A DNA stretch of 64,000 nucleotides from Budorcas taxicolor (GCF_023091745.1 NC_068922.1:32282501-32346500); one strand, 5' to 3'; shown: positions 11,615-21,850, counted from the first letter of the stretch. Program-made: numbers and translations. The notes: generated by a model from the letters alone, not told the origin.

Positions 11615-12000
11615 GAAATATTTATTTTTCTTCCAGCTTTATAGAGATTTAATTGAATTACAACACTGCATAAGTTTAAGGTACACAGCATAATGATGTG
11701 ACTTATGTACATTATGAAATGATTGTCATAATAAGTTTAGTGAAAACCATCATCATATAAATACAAAAATTTTTTTAATAGAAAAAAATAATTTTCCTTG
11801 TGATGAGAACTCTTAGGATTTACTCTGTTAACAGCTCTCACATGTAACATAGAGCAGTGCTCATTATATTTCTCATCTTGTACATTACATCCCTAGTGCT
11901 TACATACGTGATAACTGGGAGTTTGCACCTTTCATTGCCTTCCGCTGATACCCCTCCCACCTCTGGGAACCACATATCTAACCTCTTATTCTACAAATTT
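11615..12000 (-). mobile_element. Old L1 3' UTR, antisense
   Basis: The phrases tttatagagatttaattgaa, acacagcataatgatgtgac and cacctctgggaaccacatat correspond to reversed L1 3' UTR of an older mammalian subfamily. Confidence 0.65.
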
Positions 12001-12204
12001 GTTTTTGAACACCCAGTAACATTTAAATTACAATGACAGTATTAACACCAAAGATTAGAAAAATCAGCAATAACATTTTGAATATGCCCAAATCTTTAAC
12101 CATACCGACACTAGTTCTTTAAGCCTGATTGAAACAATGTATGATGGAGATGGATACGTTTATCTTTGCGAACAAGGACTGTATCCCAGAATAATTTAAT
12201 GTGT

Positions 12205-12402
12205 GCTCAGTGGCTTAGTCGTGGGGACTCTTTGCGACCCTGTGGGCTGTAGCCCGCCAGGCTCCTCTGTCCATGGGATTTCCCAGGCAAGAATACTGCA
12301 ATGGGTTGCCATTTCCTCCCCCAGGGGACCTTCCCAACTCAGGGTGGGAACTAGTGCCTCCTGCATTGCAGGCAGATTCCTTTATCTCATGGTTTAAGAA
12401 AA
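12205..12402 (-). mobile_element. Bov-tA SINE, antisense
   Basis: The plus strand reads the reverse complement: gtgctcagtggcttagtcgt, gactctttgcgaccc, gggatttcccaggcaagaat, then the A/B-box side near 12395. Confidence 0.88.
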
Positions 12403-12567
12403 AAAAAAAAAAAGGTATCTGAATGAAGTCTATTGTAGTAAATTTCCATATGTATATTTCAGTATCCAATGTATACTTTCTATTGTTACAAAACAACACT
12501 GATGCTGGAAAAACTTGTACTATAGAGTTCCGCCGTAGTAAAAGTTGTTGAAATAAGAGCTACCCTA

Positions 12568-12626
12568 TTTGTGTGTGTGTCTGTGTTTGTGTGTGTATAT
12601 ATATATATATACACACACACATACTC
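12568..12626. repeat. Compound TG/TA/CA microsatellite
   Basis: An interrupted (GT)n tract is followed by an alternating TA run and then (CA)n. The arms are self-complementary. It lies about 200 bp upstream of the CpG island. Confidence 0.85.
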
Positions 12627-13582
12627 TTACTGGGAAGAGCTGAAAGTTCTGTTGTGAAGGAAACATTCTTACTATGGCTGCTACTCTCTGATCAAGATTC
12701 AGAATCCTAAGGAAATGCTTGTTATCCCCAAAACGTGACAGGAAGACTTCTCAACTCTACCGAAAAGTCAAGAAGCGATTTGCAAAGGTGAAGACAAACC
12801 GGAGTCGTAAAGGAAAAACCTTCGGACGTGGAAGTGGTCTATTTGGACCCGGCAGCCCAGGCCAGCTGCAGATTCGGGTGGGGGACCGCAGTCCTCAGTT
12901 CGCACCCATCAGCCCCACGTCTGGTCCGGCTCCTCACTCCTGCCGTCGTCCAGTGATTTCCACGGCCGGTGGGATGGGAGGTCCTTGGGAGGCACTTGCT
13001 CCGCGGGGCTGCTCGAGGCCTCGAGAGGTTTCAGGAGCGCAGGGTTGGCGCGGAGCCTCGCGGGTACCCCGCAGCAGCGACCTGTTCCCGCCCGCGGGGA
13101 GCGGAGGGAGTGGAACTGGGCAGCCGGGGGAAGGAAGCCCCCGGGCGCGAGGCCTCGCTTTCGCGGCTCTGAAAACTTTCCAGCGCGCGTGCCACGGCGA
13201 CGCGCGGCGGCTGCGCCCGGGGCCCCGGCGGCCCGCGCCTCCCGCGGGGAACTTTTGGGTGTTTCGGTGGCCTGTCACTCTCGCCGGCCGACGCGCCTCC
13301 CCCTGGGCTCGCGCGGCCGGAGCGCCCTCCCTCTCGGCGAGGACCTGCCCAGGCGCCGGCGGCTCCCGTGCCCGCTCGGCGCTCGCCCCGCCAGCGCCCC
13401 CCGCCGCCCGGCTCCCCCGCGCCTTGCGTTTCAACCTGGCCCGGCCGCGCCCCACACCCTGAGCGCCTCGAGCCCCCGGGCGGCCCCCGGAGCGCGCAGG
13501 AGGGGAAAGGAGGAGGGGACCCACCGCCGGGGGGTGTGGGGCGGGGGGGGCTGGCTGCTGGCTCCCGGCCGACTTTTCGCCA

Positions 13583-13702
13583 ATGGTCCAGAGCGACCTG
13601 TCCAAGTCGCCTCCCACAGCGGCGGCGGTGGTGGCGCAGGAGATCCAGATGGACCTGCTGGAGAACGCGGCTCCCGCGGGGGCGCTCGGAGCGGCCGCAC
13701 AG
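13583..13702 (+). CDS. CACNB2: CACNB2 alternative first coding exon, beta-2d-type N-terminus
   Basis: CACNB2 encodes the cytosolic beta-2 subunit of high-voltage-activated calcium channels. It binds the alpha-1 I-II linker and controls trafficking and gating, notably of cardiac CaV1.2. This exon gives 40 codons reading MVQSDLSKSPPTAAAVVAQE followed by IQMDLLENAAPAGALGAAAQ. I recognise it as the N-terminus of the long beta-2d isoform. The start is the first ATG after an in-frame TGA at 13460-13462; its context has a weak -3 base (C) but G at +4. The exon ends in phase 0 at CAG with a GT donor at 13703 (gtagcg, not an optimal donor). It joins in frame to 26721. No palmitoylation cysteines are present, unlike beta-2a. 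From memory of the human form there are about five substitutions (positions 4, 6, 16, 24, 29). Intron read-through would stop at a TGA after 11 further codons. Confidence 0.93.
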
Positions 13703-14059
13703 GTAGCGAGAGCGCCGCGCCCTCCCCTTCCTTTGTGAGCCGCCCGGGCGCCGGGGCTCCATCCCGCCCGCCGCCTGCTCTGCTAGGGATCCCTCGCCCG
13801 GCCGTCCGCTCCGGCCTGGGTCTTCCCCGCCGCCGCCGCCTCCTTCCCTCGCGCTTTGCCACCCACTTCTCCCTCTCCGGGCGCCGGCGCCCCCAGCTCC
13901 TCTCCGCCTTCCCGCTCTCCCCCCCAACCCCGGCTCTTCTCCGGCTTCCATTTTCCTCTGCTTCCCCAAAGCCAGTGGGAAGGGGGCGGGGGAGACCTCC
14001 AGGTCCTCAGACGCTGCCCCCCGAGGCCAGCCCTCCTCGCCCCTTCCCGGGAGAGGCGC

Positions 14060-14105
14060 ATGGACAGCCATGAATCAGGCGGGCGGACTGGACCTGCTCA
14101 AGATC
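14060..14105 (+). other. Overlapping upstream AUG frame before the beta-2c start
   Basis: The ATG at 14060 opens a frame shifted relative to beta-2c. Within the exon it encodes MDSHESGGRTGPAQD, continues across the splice to 26721, and ends at a TAA at 26756-26758, for 27 codons in all. Its context has C at -3 and G at +4, so it should be leaky. It matters only if transcripts begin upstream of 14060. Confidence 0.6.
14070..14105 (+). CDS. CACNB2: CACNB2 alternative first coding exon, beta-2c-type N-terminus
   Basis: Twelve codons, MNQAGGLDLLKI, are followed at 14106 by a strong gtgagt donor. This matches the short beta-2c N-terminus (human form MNQGSGLDLLKI as I recall it, so two central residues differ). 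The exon ends in phase 0 and splices in frame to the shared exon at 26721. It lies 367 bp downstream of the beta-2d exon in the same CpG island, so it is probably driven by its own start site. The ATG has G at -3, a good context. A different-frame ATG at 14060-14062 precedes it by 10 nt. An in-frame TAG lies upstream at 13704-13706. Confidence 0.92.
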
Positions 14106-14330
14106 GTGAGTCGGCGGTGGGGGGTGCGGGGGGGGGTTCTACAACTCTGCTCCGACGCCGACCCTTTTAGACCAGCTCCGAGCCGGGGTGGGAGTAGGGG
14201 GCGTGTGATGGGGTGGGAGCGGGCAGGGGGGCGTGGGAGGGGGCGCTCTGCCCCTGCCTCCCCACAAGCAGCTGCGACCCCCCTGGGCACCCGGGCGTTA
14301 CACCGCTGGGACAGCTCGGCTCCCCTCCTG

Positions 14331-17030
14331 GCACTGGCCAGGTTTGCCTGGACCCCTCGCTCGCTGCAGAAGAGCGCAGAGTTGGGGACGCGAAAGTTTT
14401 TATTTTTCCCTTGGTCTTGAAATGTTAGCCATCTCAGAGAGCTCCGAGGCCACCTTCTGATGAGTATTAGCGGTTTCTGGGGAAATTCCGGGTTGCTGCT
14501 CGTTGTGAAATAGGAGATGTCAGTTGTAGGCACTGGGCAGTGATAAGGTGGCTTTTACGTAAGGCTTTGGCAGGTACAGTTTGGATTACAGACACCTCCA
14601 GTTCTCAGCGGTAAGGAGTCTCTCAACTTTTCTCTTAACAGGGAAATATTTTAAGACTCCTAACTGGGCTGCTTGGCAAAGAGGTTAGGGTTTCATTTCA
14701 AGCATCACTTTGGAGAATGTCTCCGCTTAGTGATGCTGGCTTGTTGATTTCAAACCTCTGCTTGCTAGATTGTAAATTGTGGGAAGATTCTATAGTTTTA
14801 TACTTATGTCAAATTTCCAAGTACATAATTTGTGTACTTGATATTTGTATATGCTGGAGAGAATGCCTTAGTCTTATTTACTGTAGTAAAGTCGGCAGGA
14901 GTGGGCCACAGTAATAAAATGTTTGGCTGCTTAATTGTTTTCATAGGTGATAGAAACTGACTGCTTTAGCGATTTTAATACTGTTAATAATGGTAGTTCC
15001 AGTGGCATGGTCATGGAGCTTTGTTGAACTTTCTTTATCACTGGGAATTAAAAGTGCAGATTAAAACACACCATTCATTTTGATTTGAAATGCAGGGAAA
15101 AAATGTAGAAACCAATCATCTGTTTAATCAGAAATCCACATCTTTTGTAGAGGAATTCATTCTCTCCTAGAGGTAAAACAGCTAGATTTTAGTCAGCCTT
15201 GGGCTGTTAGGCTGCCAGAACCGAGTGGGGACATGTAACTAACAACCTACATTTCCATCTGGCCTCTGCCAATGGGCCTGAATTCTTACCAACACCTGTC
15301 ACGTTTGTTCTAGGCTCCTGATTTTATCTAGATACTCACTAGGTTAGATGAGAGCAAGAAATGCACTCAGGGACTTCCTTTTTTTTTTTTTTAGGATGAA
15401 GGTCTTAAATATTGATGGAGAAAAGGACTTTTAGATCCTCTTTTCTCTTTGATCTTCCTTCAGGGTTGTTTTTTTTTTTTTTTTCCTCTCCAGTTTTTAT
15501 TCTTATGATAAAAATAGAGTTCCTGAATTCCTGGAGATCAAAGTTAGGGCAAAATAGAAAGCATGACTGCATGCAGATAAGAGACACTAATTTACTTAGT
15601 GATTTATGTAGTTAAACGTAAGGCAACAAGTATTTGTGATGTTGCTGCAAACATGGAAGTGATTCAGAAAGGAGAAGACGTACTTTCTACCTTCATAGAA
15701 TGTACATTCCAGTAGCTGCAAGGGTGATGAATGGATGACTATTGTATGGCATGGGGCTCTAAGAGAAATACTGAATCTTAGATGGTTGCTAAGGAAAAGA
15801 TCACAGATACTCTATTTGGAGTAATCTGTAAGGACTTCATGGAAGAGGTAGCATTCAAGAAGGGGTTTGAAGTCTGGGTCAGATTTCCGCAGACTATCAG
15901 AGAGATGCTTCAGAGCTCTTCAGGGAGCTATTCTGACTGCCAAGTAACAGCAGTTACAAGTCTGATACATTTGTAATCCCTAGTTTGAAAAGCGTGGACA
16001 GGTACAGATTAGAGCTTAGTCAAGCAGAAGTCTGACAAGGCAATTGAGGCCGCATCTTGAAGGCTTTGGAACCTGAAATGTAATGAACAACAAAAAGCCT
16101 TGGAAGAGGTTGAGGGAAGGAGCAGAGTAACAGCTCATGGAGAAGATTCGCCTGGGAGCATGCTGTATGGGAGCTGGGAGTCTCCGGAGTCCAGAGGCAG
16201 AGCTGCTGGAGGGGAGACTGATGTAATGGTTTGGACAAGGAGTAATGAGGTCTAACCTGAAAATAGAGAAAAGATAATAGATAGGACAGGACTACGGATG
16301 GACACAGTCCAGAGACCCAGTCCATAGGAATTACAAGTGATTGAATGAGAGAGGCAGGGAGGAATGGATAACAGAGGCAGGTAAGAGGCATAAACATTCA
16401 GCTGCATCAGCATCCTTCTCCTTGTTCTCCCTTCCAAAAATGAAAGCATTTTCCCCTAAATTGTGTTCATATCACAGCCATTATCTGAGGGAAACATTGC
16501 CTTGTTTATTTGATATCTAATAAATCATGTCATCACAGGGCTGTGAAAACTCGGGAAGGCATCTCTTCCATGTCTCTGGGCAGGCTAGGCCAGCAATAAA
16601 CCACCTGGGGAAAAAAGACTGTCTCTGGAGCATCCCTCTGTTTTGCAACACTGAGTCACTGTAATTCCCCCAAGAAATGGAGTTTTCGTTTGTGAAATCT
16701 CTCTCTCTCAGCAGTCATTGGTCTGAAGAATCCTTTCTCTTTCACCTCTGGGTTATACTGCACGTTCTATATGAACAAAGCAAAAGATCTTTTTTCCTGT
16801 CAGAAATCCTGCCAAGGGAGGGGGCACCCTCCTACTCTCTATTCCTAGGAGGTGGTCATAAACAAAATAGATCTATTTCTTACATGAGAAGCAAGTGACA
16901 GTCTAACTGCAAATGCTTGAGAGTTTAGATTTAAGCACATCACATCCCTTTTAAGGTAACCTGTTGAACAGTCTCAGTGCAAACTTGGACACAGTCTGCC
17001 TCCAAAGTCAAGTTGCTGACCGAACGCTGT
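14331..17030 (+). other. CACNB2 first intron, mostly unique
   Basis: No exon or young retroelement is recognised here. Two poly-T runs (about 15380-15392 and 15469-15484) and weak L2-like text around 15660-15900 are all I can name. The open frames in this part have no domain signature. Confidence 0.5.
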
Positions 17031-17034
17031 CCTT

Positions 17035-17215
17035 CCAAAACTCCAAATCTGTGCCGTCCACTGCAGTAGCCACTAGTCACATGTGATTTCTGAGCACTTG
17101 AGATGTGACTGGTTTGAACTGAGATGTGCTGTACGTGTAAAATACACATTTTAAAAGACATCAAAATATAGATCAAATAAGTAGGCAGGTACATATCAAC
17201 TAAAAATGCAGATAA
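17035..17215 (-). mobile_element. hAT-type DNA transposon remnant
   Basis: The phrases cagtagccactagtcacatg, tgagcacttgagatgtgact and gatgtgctgtacgtgtaaaa are the terminal part of the same old hAT family suggested at 6283. Orientation is given relative to that copy and is tentative. Confidence 0.55.
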
Positions 17216-17277
17216 CTTAAAAATACAAAATACACGTGACATATATATATGTATACATATATTTAGGTATACTTAGA

Positions 17278-17690
17278 GGAGGAGGGCAGGAGAAGGCAAT
17301 GGCACCCCACTCCAGTACTCTTGCCTGGAAAATCCCCTGGACGGAGGAGCCTGGTGGGCTATAGTCCATGGGGTCACTAAGAGTCGGACACGACTGAGTG
17401 ACTTCACTTTCACTTTTCACTTTCATGCATTGGAGAAGGAAATGGCAACCCACTGCAGTGTTCTTGCCTGGAGAATCCCAGGGATGGGGGAGCCCGGTGG
17501 GCTGCCGTCTATGGGGTCGCACAGAGTCGGACACGACTGAAGCGACTTAGCAGCAGCAGCGGAGGAGGGCATGGCAACTCACTCCAGTATTCTTGCCTGG
17601 GAAATCCCATGGACAGAGGGGCCTGGCCTGCTACACTGCATAGTGTCACAAAGAATAAGACACAACTGAAGCAACTTAGCATGCACACAC
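17278..17690 (+). mobile_element. Truncated Bov-tA SINE, split by Bov-A2
   Basis: The downstream part (17561-17690) begins ggaggagggcatggcaactc and runs to a typical Bov-tA 3' end. Its first 11 bases are repeated at 17278-17288, because a Bov-A2 element inserted there. Confidence 0.82.
17289..17560 (+). mobile_element. Bov-A2 dimeric SINE nested in Bov-tA
   Basis: Two monomers plus an AGC tail are flanked by a perfect 11-bp duplication, ggaggagggca, at 17278-17288 and 17561-17571. The host sequence is an older Bov-tA copy. Confidence 0.92.
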
Positions 17691-18002
17691 ATATATACCT
17701 ATGGCTGATTCACACTGTATGGCAAAACCAGCACAACGTTGTAAAGCAATTATCCTCCAATTGTGTGTGTACTCAGTCAATTAGTTATGTCAGACTCTTT
17801 TGTGACTCCATGGACTGCAGCCTGCCGAGCTCCTCTGTCCGTGGAATTTTCCAGGTGGGAATACTGGAGCAAGTTGCCCTTTCTTTCTCCAGGGGATCTT
17901 CCAGATCCAGGGATGGAACCCATGTCTTCTGCATTGCAGGTGGATTCTTTACCTCTGTGCCATTGGGGAAGCCATCTTCCAATTAAAAATGAATAAAAAA
18001 AA
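17691..18002 (+). mobile_element. 5'-truncated L1 3' end, split by a SINE
   Basis: The phrases acctatggctgattcacact and gtaaagcaattatcctccaa and the resumed aattaaaaatgaataaaaaa form one about 100-bp L1 tail with poly-A. An antisense Bov-tA divides it. A sister copy lies at about 48695-48791. Confidence 0.72.
17763..17973 (-). mobile_element. Bov-tA SINE, antisense, with target duplication
   Basis: The reversed Bov-tA body is flanked by atcctccaatt (17752-17762) and atcttccaatt (17974-17984), an 11-bp duplication with one mismatch. It interrupts the L1 tail described in the previous entry. Confidence 0.9.
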
Positions 18003-18061
18003 TAGAGAGAGAGAGATGAAGAAATATCAAGGGTATTATCTCAATGAAAGTCAATTTCTTT

Positions 18062-18163
18062 CAGAGGTTCAGAGGAGACCTGTATTTTGCAGGAGACCCC
18101 TGTTTGATTCTGGGTCTGGAATATCCTCTGGAGAAGGAATAGGCTACCCATTCTAGTGTTCTT
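18062..18163 (+). mobile_element. Bov-tA SINE, internal fragment
   Basis: A partial body (tttgattctgggtctggaat, ctctggagaaggaataggct, ending ctagtgttcttg) directly abuts the next full SINE. Confidence 0.75.
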
Positions 18164-18363
18164 GGGCTTCCCTGATGGGTCAGCTGGTAAAGAATCCACC
18201 CGCAGTGCGGGAGACCTGAGTTTGATGGTGGGGTTGGGAAGATCCCCTGGAGAAGGGAACAGCTACCCACTCCAGTATTCTGGCCTGGAGAATTCCATGG
18301 ACTTTACAGTCCACGGGGTCACAAAGAGTTGGACACGATTGAGTGACTAAGCACAGCACAGCA
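18164..18363 (+). mobile_element. Bov-tA SINE
   Basis: Full element: gggcttccctgatgggtcag through ggacacgattgagtgactaa. It forms an inverted pair with the SINE at 18396-18585. Confidence 0.9.
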
Positions 18364-18395
18364 CGATGTATCAGAAGTGCAATCACAGGGACACG

Positions 18396-18585
18396 AAAGT
18401 GAAAGTCGCTCAGTCGTGTCTGACTCCTTGCGACCCCATGGACTGCAGCCCACCAGGCTCCTCTGTCCATGGGGATTCTCCAGGCAAGAGTACTGGAGTG
18501 GGTTACATTTCCTCTTCCAGGGGATCTTTTGAACCCAAGTCTCCCAGCAGGCGAATTCTTTACCATCTTGACCACTGGATGCCCT
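18396..18585 (-). mobile_element. Bov-tA SINE, antisense
   Basis: Reverse-complement body starting aaagtgaaagtcgctcagtc and ending near tttaccatcttgaccactgg. It lies about 32 bp from the sense copy at 18164. Confidence 0.9.
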
Positions 18586-19525
18586 TTGATACATTTAGCC
18601 AGATCCATTATTACAATTCACTTGCTCTGTTGCCTTTTACCATTTTAATAGAACTACTAGAAAATTCCTATTATGTAGGTGACTTTTATTTCTACTGGAC
18701 AGCATTAGTCTAAAAGCACAGCACTGGGAATTCTCCAGGGAGTTAAACAGATCTGGATGGAGGCTGGGTGGATGCACACTCAGGGTGAAAGGAACTGAGA
18801 CCAGGATGTAGCAGAGGAGGAAACGGGTGAAGCAAGAGCAGGATCTCAGCACTTGGGCCTCAAAGAGCTGGTAACCAGGACCTCCAATTGCACCTGGAGA
18901 TGAACGCACAGTAAGCAGAGGGCCTGTTTGTTTTGCTCCTGGCAACGAAACCCGGCTGGCTCCACCCCATCCGAGTTTGCCAGATGCTTCTCAAGCACAT
19001 TGTCTAATACAGCCTGGTCAGGGCAACATCCTGAATCCTGCAGCAAGGTGCTTTATGTAAAAAGAGCAGCAGCTTTTCCCCCAGGTCAGTACCACTTTCC
19101 ACAGACTTTTTGGGGTTCGAGGTTCAGTTCAGCCTTTGCAGCCTCTTCGCATAATGGACTTGGGTCCTGGGCTTCCATGTCTTGCCCCTCTAACCTTGCT
19201 TGTCTAACCCTTGCTTCCAGCCTCCGTCACTTGCCTCTCTGATGGGATTTTGTTCTGGCATTGCCTGGGCGAAATTTACAAACCTGCTCATCAGGATTTC
19301 TGAGCGCGTTTTAAACCTCAAAACATAATATCTGTCTATCTGAGTGACTGGAGATTTAGTTGGTTTTGTGGTTTTATGTTCCTATTCTATTTTATTTTCC
19401 TGTTATGTAAAGAATTAGTTTACCTGTTGCTCTATTTGGTTGCATTGAATTATATAATCTGTTGCCTTAGTCCTTTTAAGAAAAGCTGAGTATGGGATGA
19501 ATTGGGAGATTGGAATTGACATCTA
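18586..19525 (+). other. CACNB2 intron, no recognised feature
   Basis: A short fragment around 18680-18712 (cttttatttctactggacag) may be the end of a hAT element. Otherwise I see nothing I can name. Confidence 0.5.
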
Positions 19526-19529
19526 CACA

Positions 19530-19730
19530 GTATTGATACTATGCATAAAATAGATAGTTAATGAGAACCTACTGTATAGCACAGTAGGTTCAGTGCTCTG
19601 TGGTGACCTAAATGGGAAGGAAATCCAAAAATGAGTGACTGTAAGTATACATATAGCTGATTTATTTTGCTGTACAGTAGAAACTAACACAACACCGTAA
19701 AGCAATTATACTCAAATAAAAAGAGCGAGA
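19530..19730 (+). mobile_element. L1 3' UTR end
   Basis: The phrases gagaacctactgtatagcac and gctgattta-ttttgctgtacag, then cacaacaccgtaaagcaatt and an A-rich tail identify it. Confidence 0.85.
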
Positions 19731-19734
19731 GGCT

Positions 19735-20734
19735 GAGCAAAATGTGTTAATCCTGTGTGTGTAAAGAATTAGCCCTCCTAGATTTTGTGACTGTGGGGAC
19801 TTGTCTTGGTCCTGCCAAGAGTTTATGGCACAACATGGACTTTCACAATGACAGGGAGTTCAGATTAATTATGACACCACTTAAGTGACTGGGACTGTCT
19901 CAATAGTTCTTTCCAAACATGGCTGGAGGTAAACCGTGAAGAAGGTAAGCTTGGCCCTTGACCATCTCCCGCCCTGACCTTGTCTCCTCTCCCTTCTCTA
20001 CCTGAAGAGCTCTATTTATTCTGTTTCTTGATTCCTTTCTGCTTTCGTGTAAACCAATGCATATGGAGAACTTGCTCTCTTCCCTTTTCTAGGGAGGAGA
20101 TATCTCACTGCCTTCTCTCGTAGTAAAGGACCTGATAGCCTCGTTCACCCAAAACTGATGGTAAATGAGGATATTAACTGTCTGAGTCCTCTCCATGGAG
20201 TTTTGGTTGCCTTTGCTTCAGACCCTAAGATGAGGAAAGTCCGCATTTGGAAGGGATAAATCGCAGTGAATGCTGATCAAGAGGGCTGGAAACTAATTTC
20301 AGGTTATCAGCATTATGCTCACAGGGAGCAGTTCATAGGGAGGAGAACTGTTACCTTATTCATCAACCAGAGAAGCTGACATCTTCAAAACTATTCCCAG
20401 GGGCCACTAAGCCAACTTTGTGTGCAAAACTGGGCTAAAGTGTCTAGTTAACTGGTGTCTGCTGTAATTAACTACCGTCTGCTTCCAATCATACAGAGAT
20501 TAGGTTTCAATGATCTGTGGACATGTGACCATTTGCTGAGTTTAAGATTGCAATCCAACTTTAAAAGTTATTTAGTATCAAAGAAAACAGTCTTTCAGAT
20601 CAAGATGATCTTAACATAATCTTGGTGAATGGTGGATATCTTTTTAATGTCATTCATATATTTGTGGTAATTTCTTAAATTTTTTCCGGTTTCTGAAATG
20701 TTACTTGTCTACTGTTTTAGGAGAGGTAATTTAT
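19735..20734 (+). other. CACNB2 intron, nothing recognised
   Basis: Unique-looking sequence without splice-flanked open frames or a repeat family I can assign. Confidence 0.5.
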
Positions 20735-21839
20735 TTTTAATTTTTGTATTGAGGGTATAGTTGCTTTACAATATTGTGTTAGTTTCTACTGAAGAGCAAA
20801 GTGAATCAGCTATATATATACATAGATCACTTCCCACCTCCCCCTATTCCACCCCACTAGGTTGTCACAGAGCACCGAGCTGAGCTTCCTGTGTTATACA
20901 GCAACTTCCCACTAGCAATCTATTTTACACAGAGTATATATGGGGGTTTCCCAGGTGGCTCAGTGGTCAAGAATCACCTGCCAAGCAGGAGATGCGGGTT
21001 CCATCTCTGGGTTGGGAAGATCCCTTGGAGAAGGAAATGGCAACCCACTCCAGTGTTCTTGCCTGGGAAATCCCATGGACAGACGAGCCTGGCAGGCTGC
21101 AGTACAGAGGGTTGCAAAAGAGTCGGACACAATTTAGTGACTAAAACAACAACAGTGTACATATATCAATCCCAATCTCCCAGTTCATCCCTCCTTTGCC
21201 CCCCACTGCCATGTCTCTGTTCCTGCCTGCAAATAGATTCGTGTGTACCATTTTCTAGATTCTGTCTATATGTTTAATATATGGTATTTGGTTTTGTCTT
21301 TCTAACTTATATCACTGTGTATGACAGACTCTTGACCCACCCACATGCCTACAATTGACCCAGTTTCATTCCTTTTTATGTCTGAATAGTCGTCCCTGGT
21401 AGATATGTGCCATATCTTCTTCTTTACCCATTGACCTGCCCATGGACATTTAGGTTGCTTCCATGTTCTGGCTGTTGTAAATTGTGCTGCAATGAACATT
21501 GAGGTGCATGTGTCTTTTTTAATAATGGGTCTTTTTCAGGGTATGTTCCTAGTAATGGCACTGCTGGGTCACATGGTAGTTCTATTTTTAATTTTTTAAA
21601 GAACCTTCATACTGTTCTCCATAGTGGCTGCATCAACATACATTCCCACCAACAGTGTCGGAGGGTCCCCTTTGCGCCACACCCTCTCCGTTTATTGTTT
21701 GTGGACTTTTCATTGATGGCCATTCTGACCAGTGTGAGGGGATACATTATTGTAGTTTTGATCTGCATTTCTGTAATAATGAGTGATGTTGTACACAGTT
21801 TTCTTTTTTTCCTATTTGCTGTGGTTGACGTCGCTGGTT
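20735..21839 (-). mobile_element. L1 LINE 3' end and ORF2 tail, antisense, with nested SINE
   Basis: Reversed L1 3' UTR (tatagttgctttacaatatt, agcaccgagctgagcttcct) continues after a Bov-tA insertion into the ORF2 C-terminal region (tccctttgcgccacaccctc-like text, ggccattctgaccagtgtga). It is antisense to CACNB2 and non-coding. Confidence 0.87.
20941..21150 (+). mobile_element. Bov-tA SINE nested in antisense L1
   Basis: The body gggtttcccaggtggctcag, gttccatctctgggttggga, atcccatggacagacgagcc and an A/C-rich end (aaaacaacaacagt) identify it. Confidence 0.9.
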
Positions 21840-21850
21840 TTATTAAGCTA

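Larger units (their letters stand above)
12820..14330 (+). promoter_or_regulatory. CACNB2: CACNB2 CpG-island promoter region
   Basis: About 1.5 kb of very GC-rich, CpG-dense sequence stands out sharply from AT-rich flanks on both sides. It contains both alternative first coding exons of CACNB2. GC-box-like motifs are visible at about 13537-13548 (ggggcggggggg) and 13983-13992 (ggggcggggg). I see no convincing TATA box at a sensible distance from either start codon, as is usual for island promoters. Many long open frames on both strands in this segment are a by-product of few AT-rich stop codons. Transcription start sites cannot be placed from sequence alone. Confidence 0.88.

Noticed and set aside
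12985..14073. A 362-codon open frame on + and a 346-codon frame on - across the GC-rich island
   Set aside because: Both strands and several frames are open at once, as expected when CpG-rich DNA lacks stop codons. The + frame is not the CACNB2 frame, starts from TTG and runs through known exon and intron sequence.
17278..17690. Regularly recurring 20-30 base blocks suggestive of a CRISPR-like array
   Set aside because: The repeated phrases are SINE monomers with diverged spacing and target-site duplications in a mammalian genome; there are no uniform spacers.
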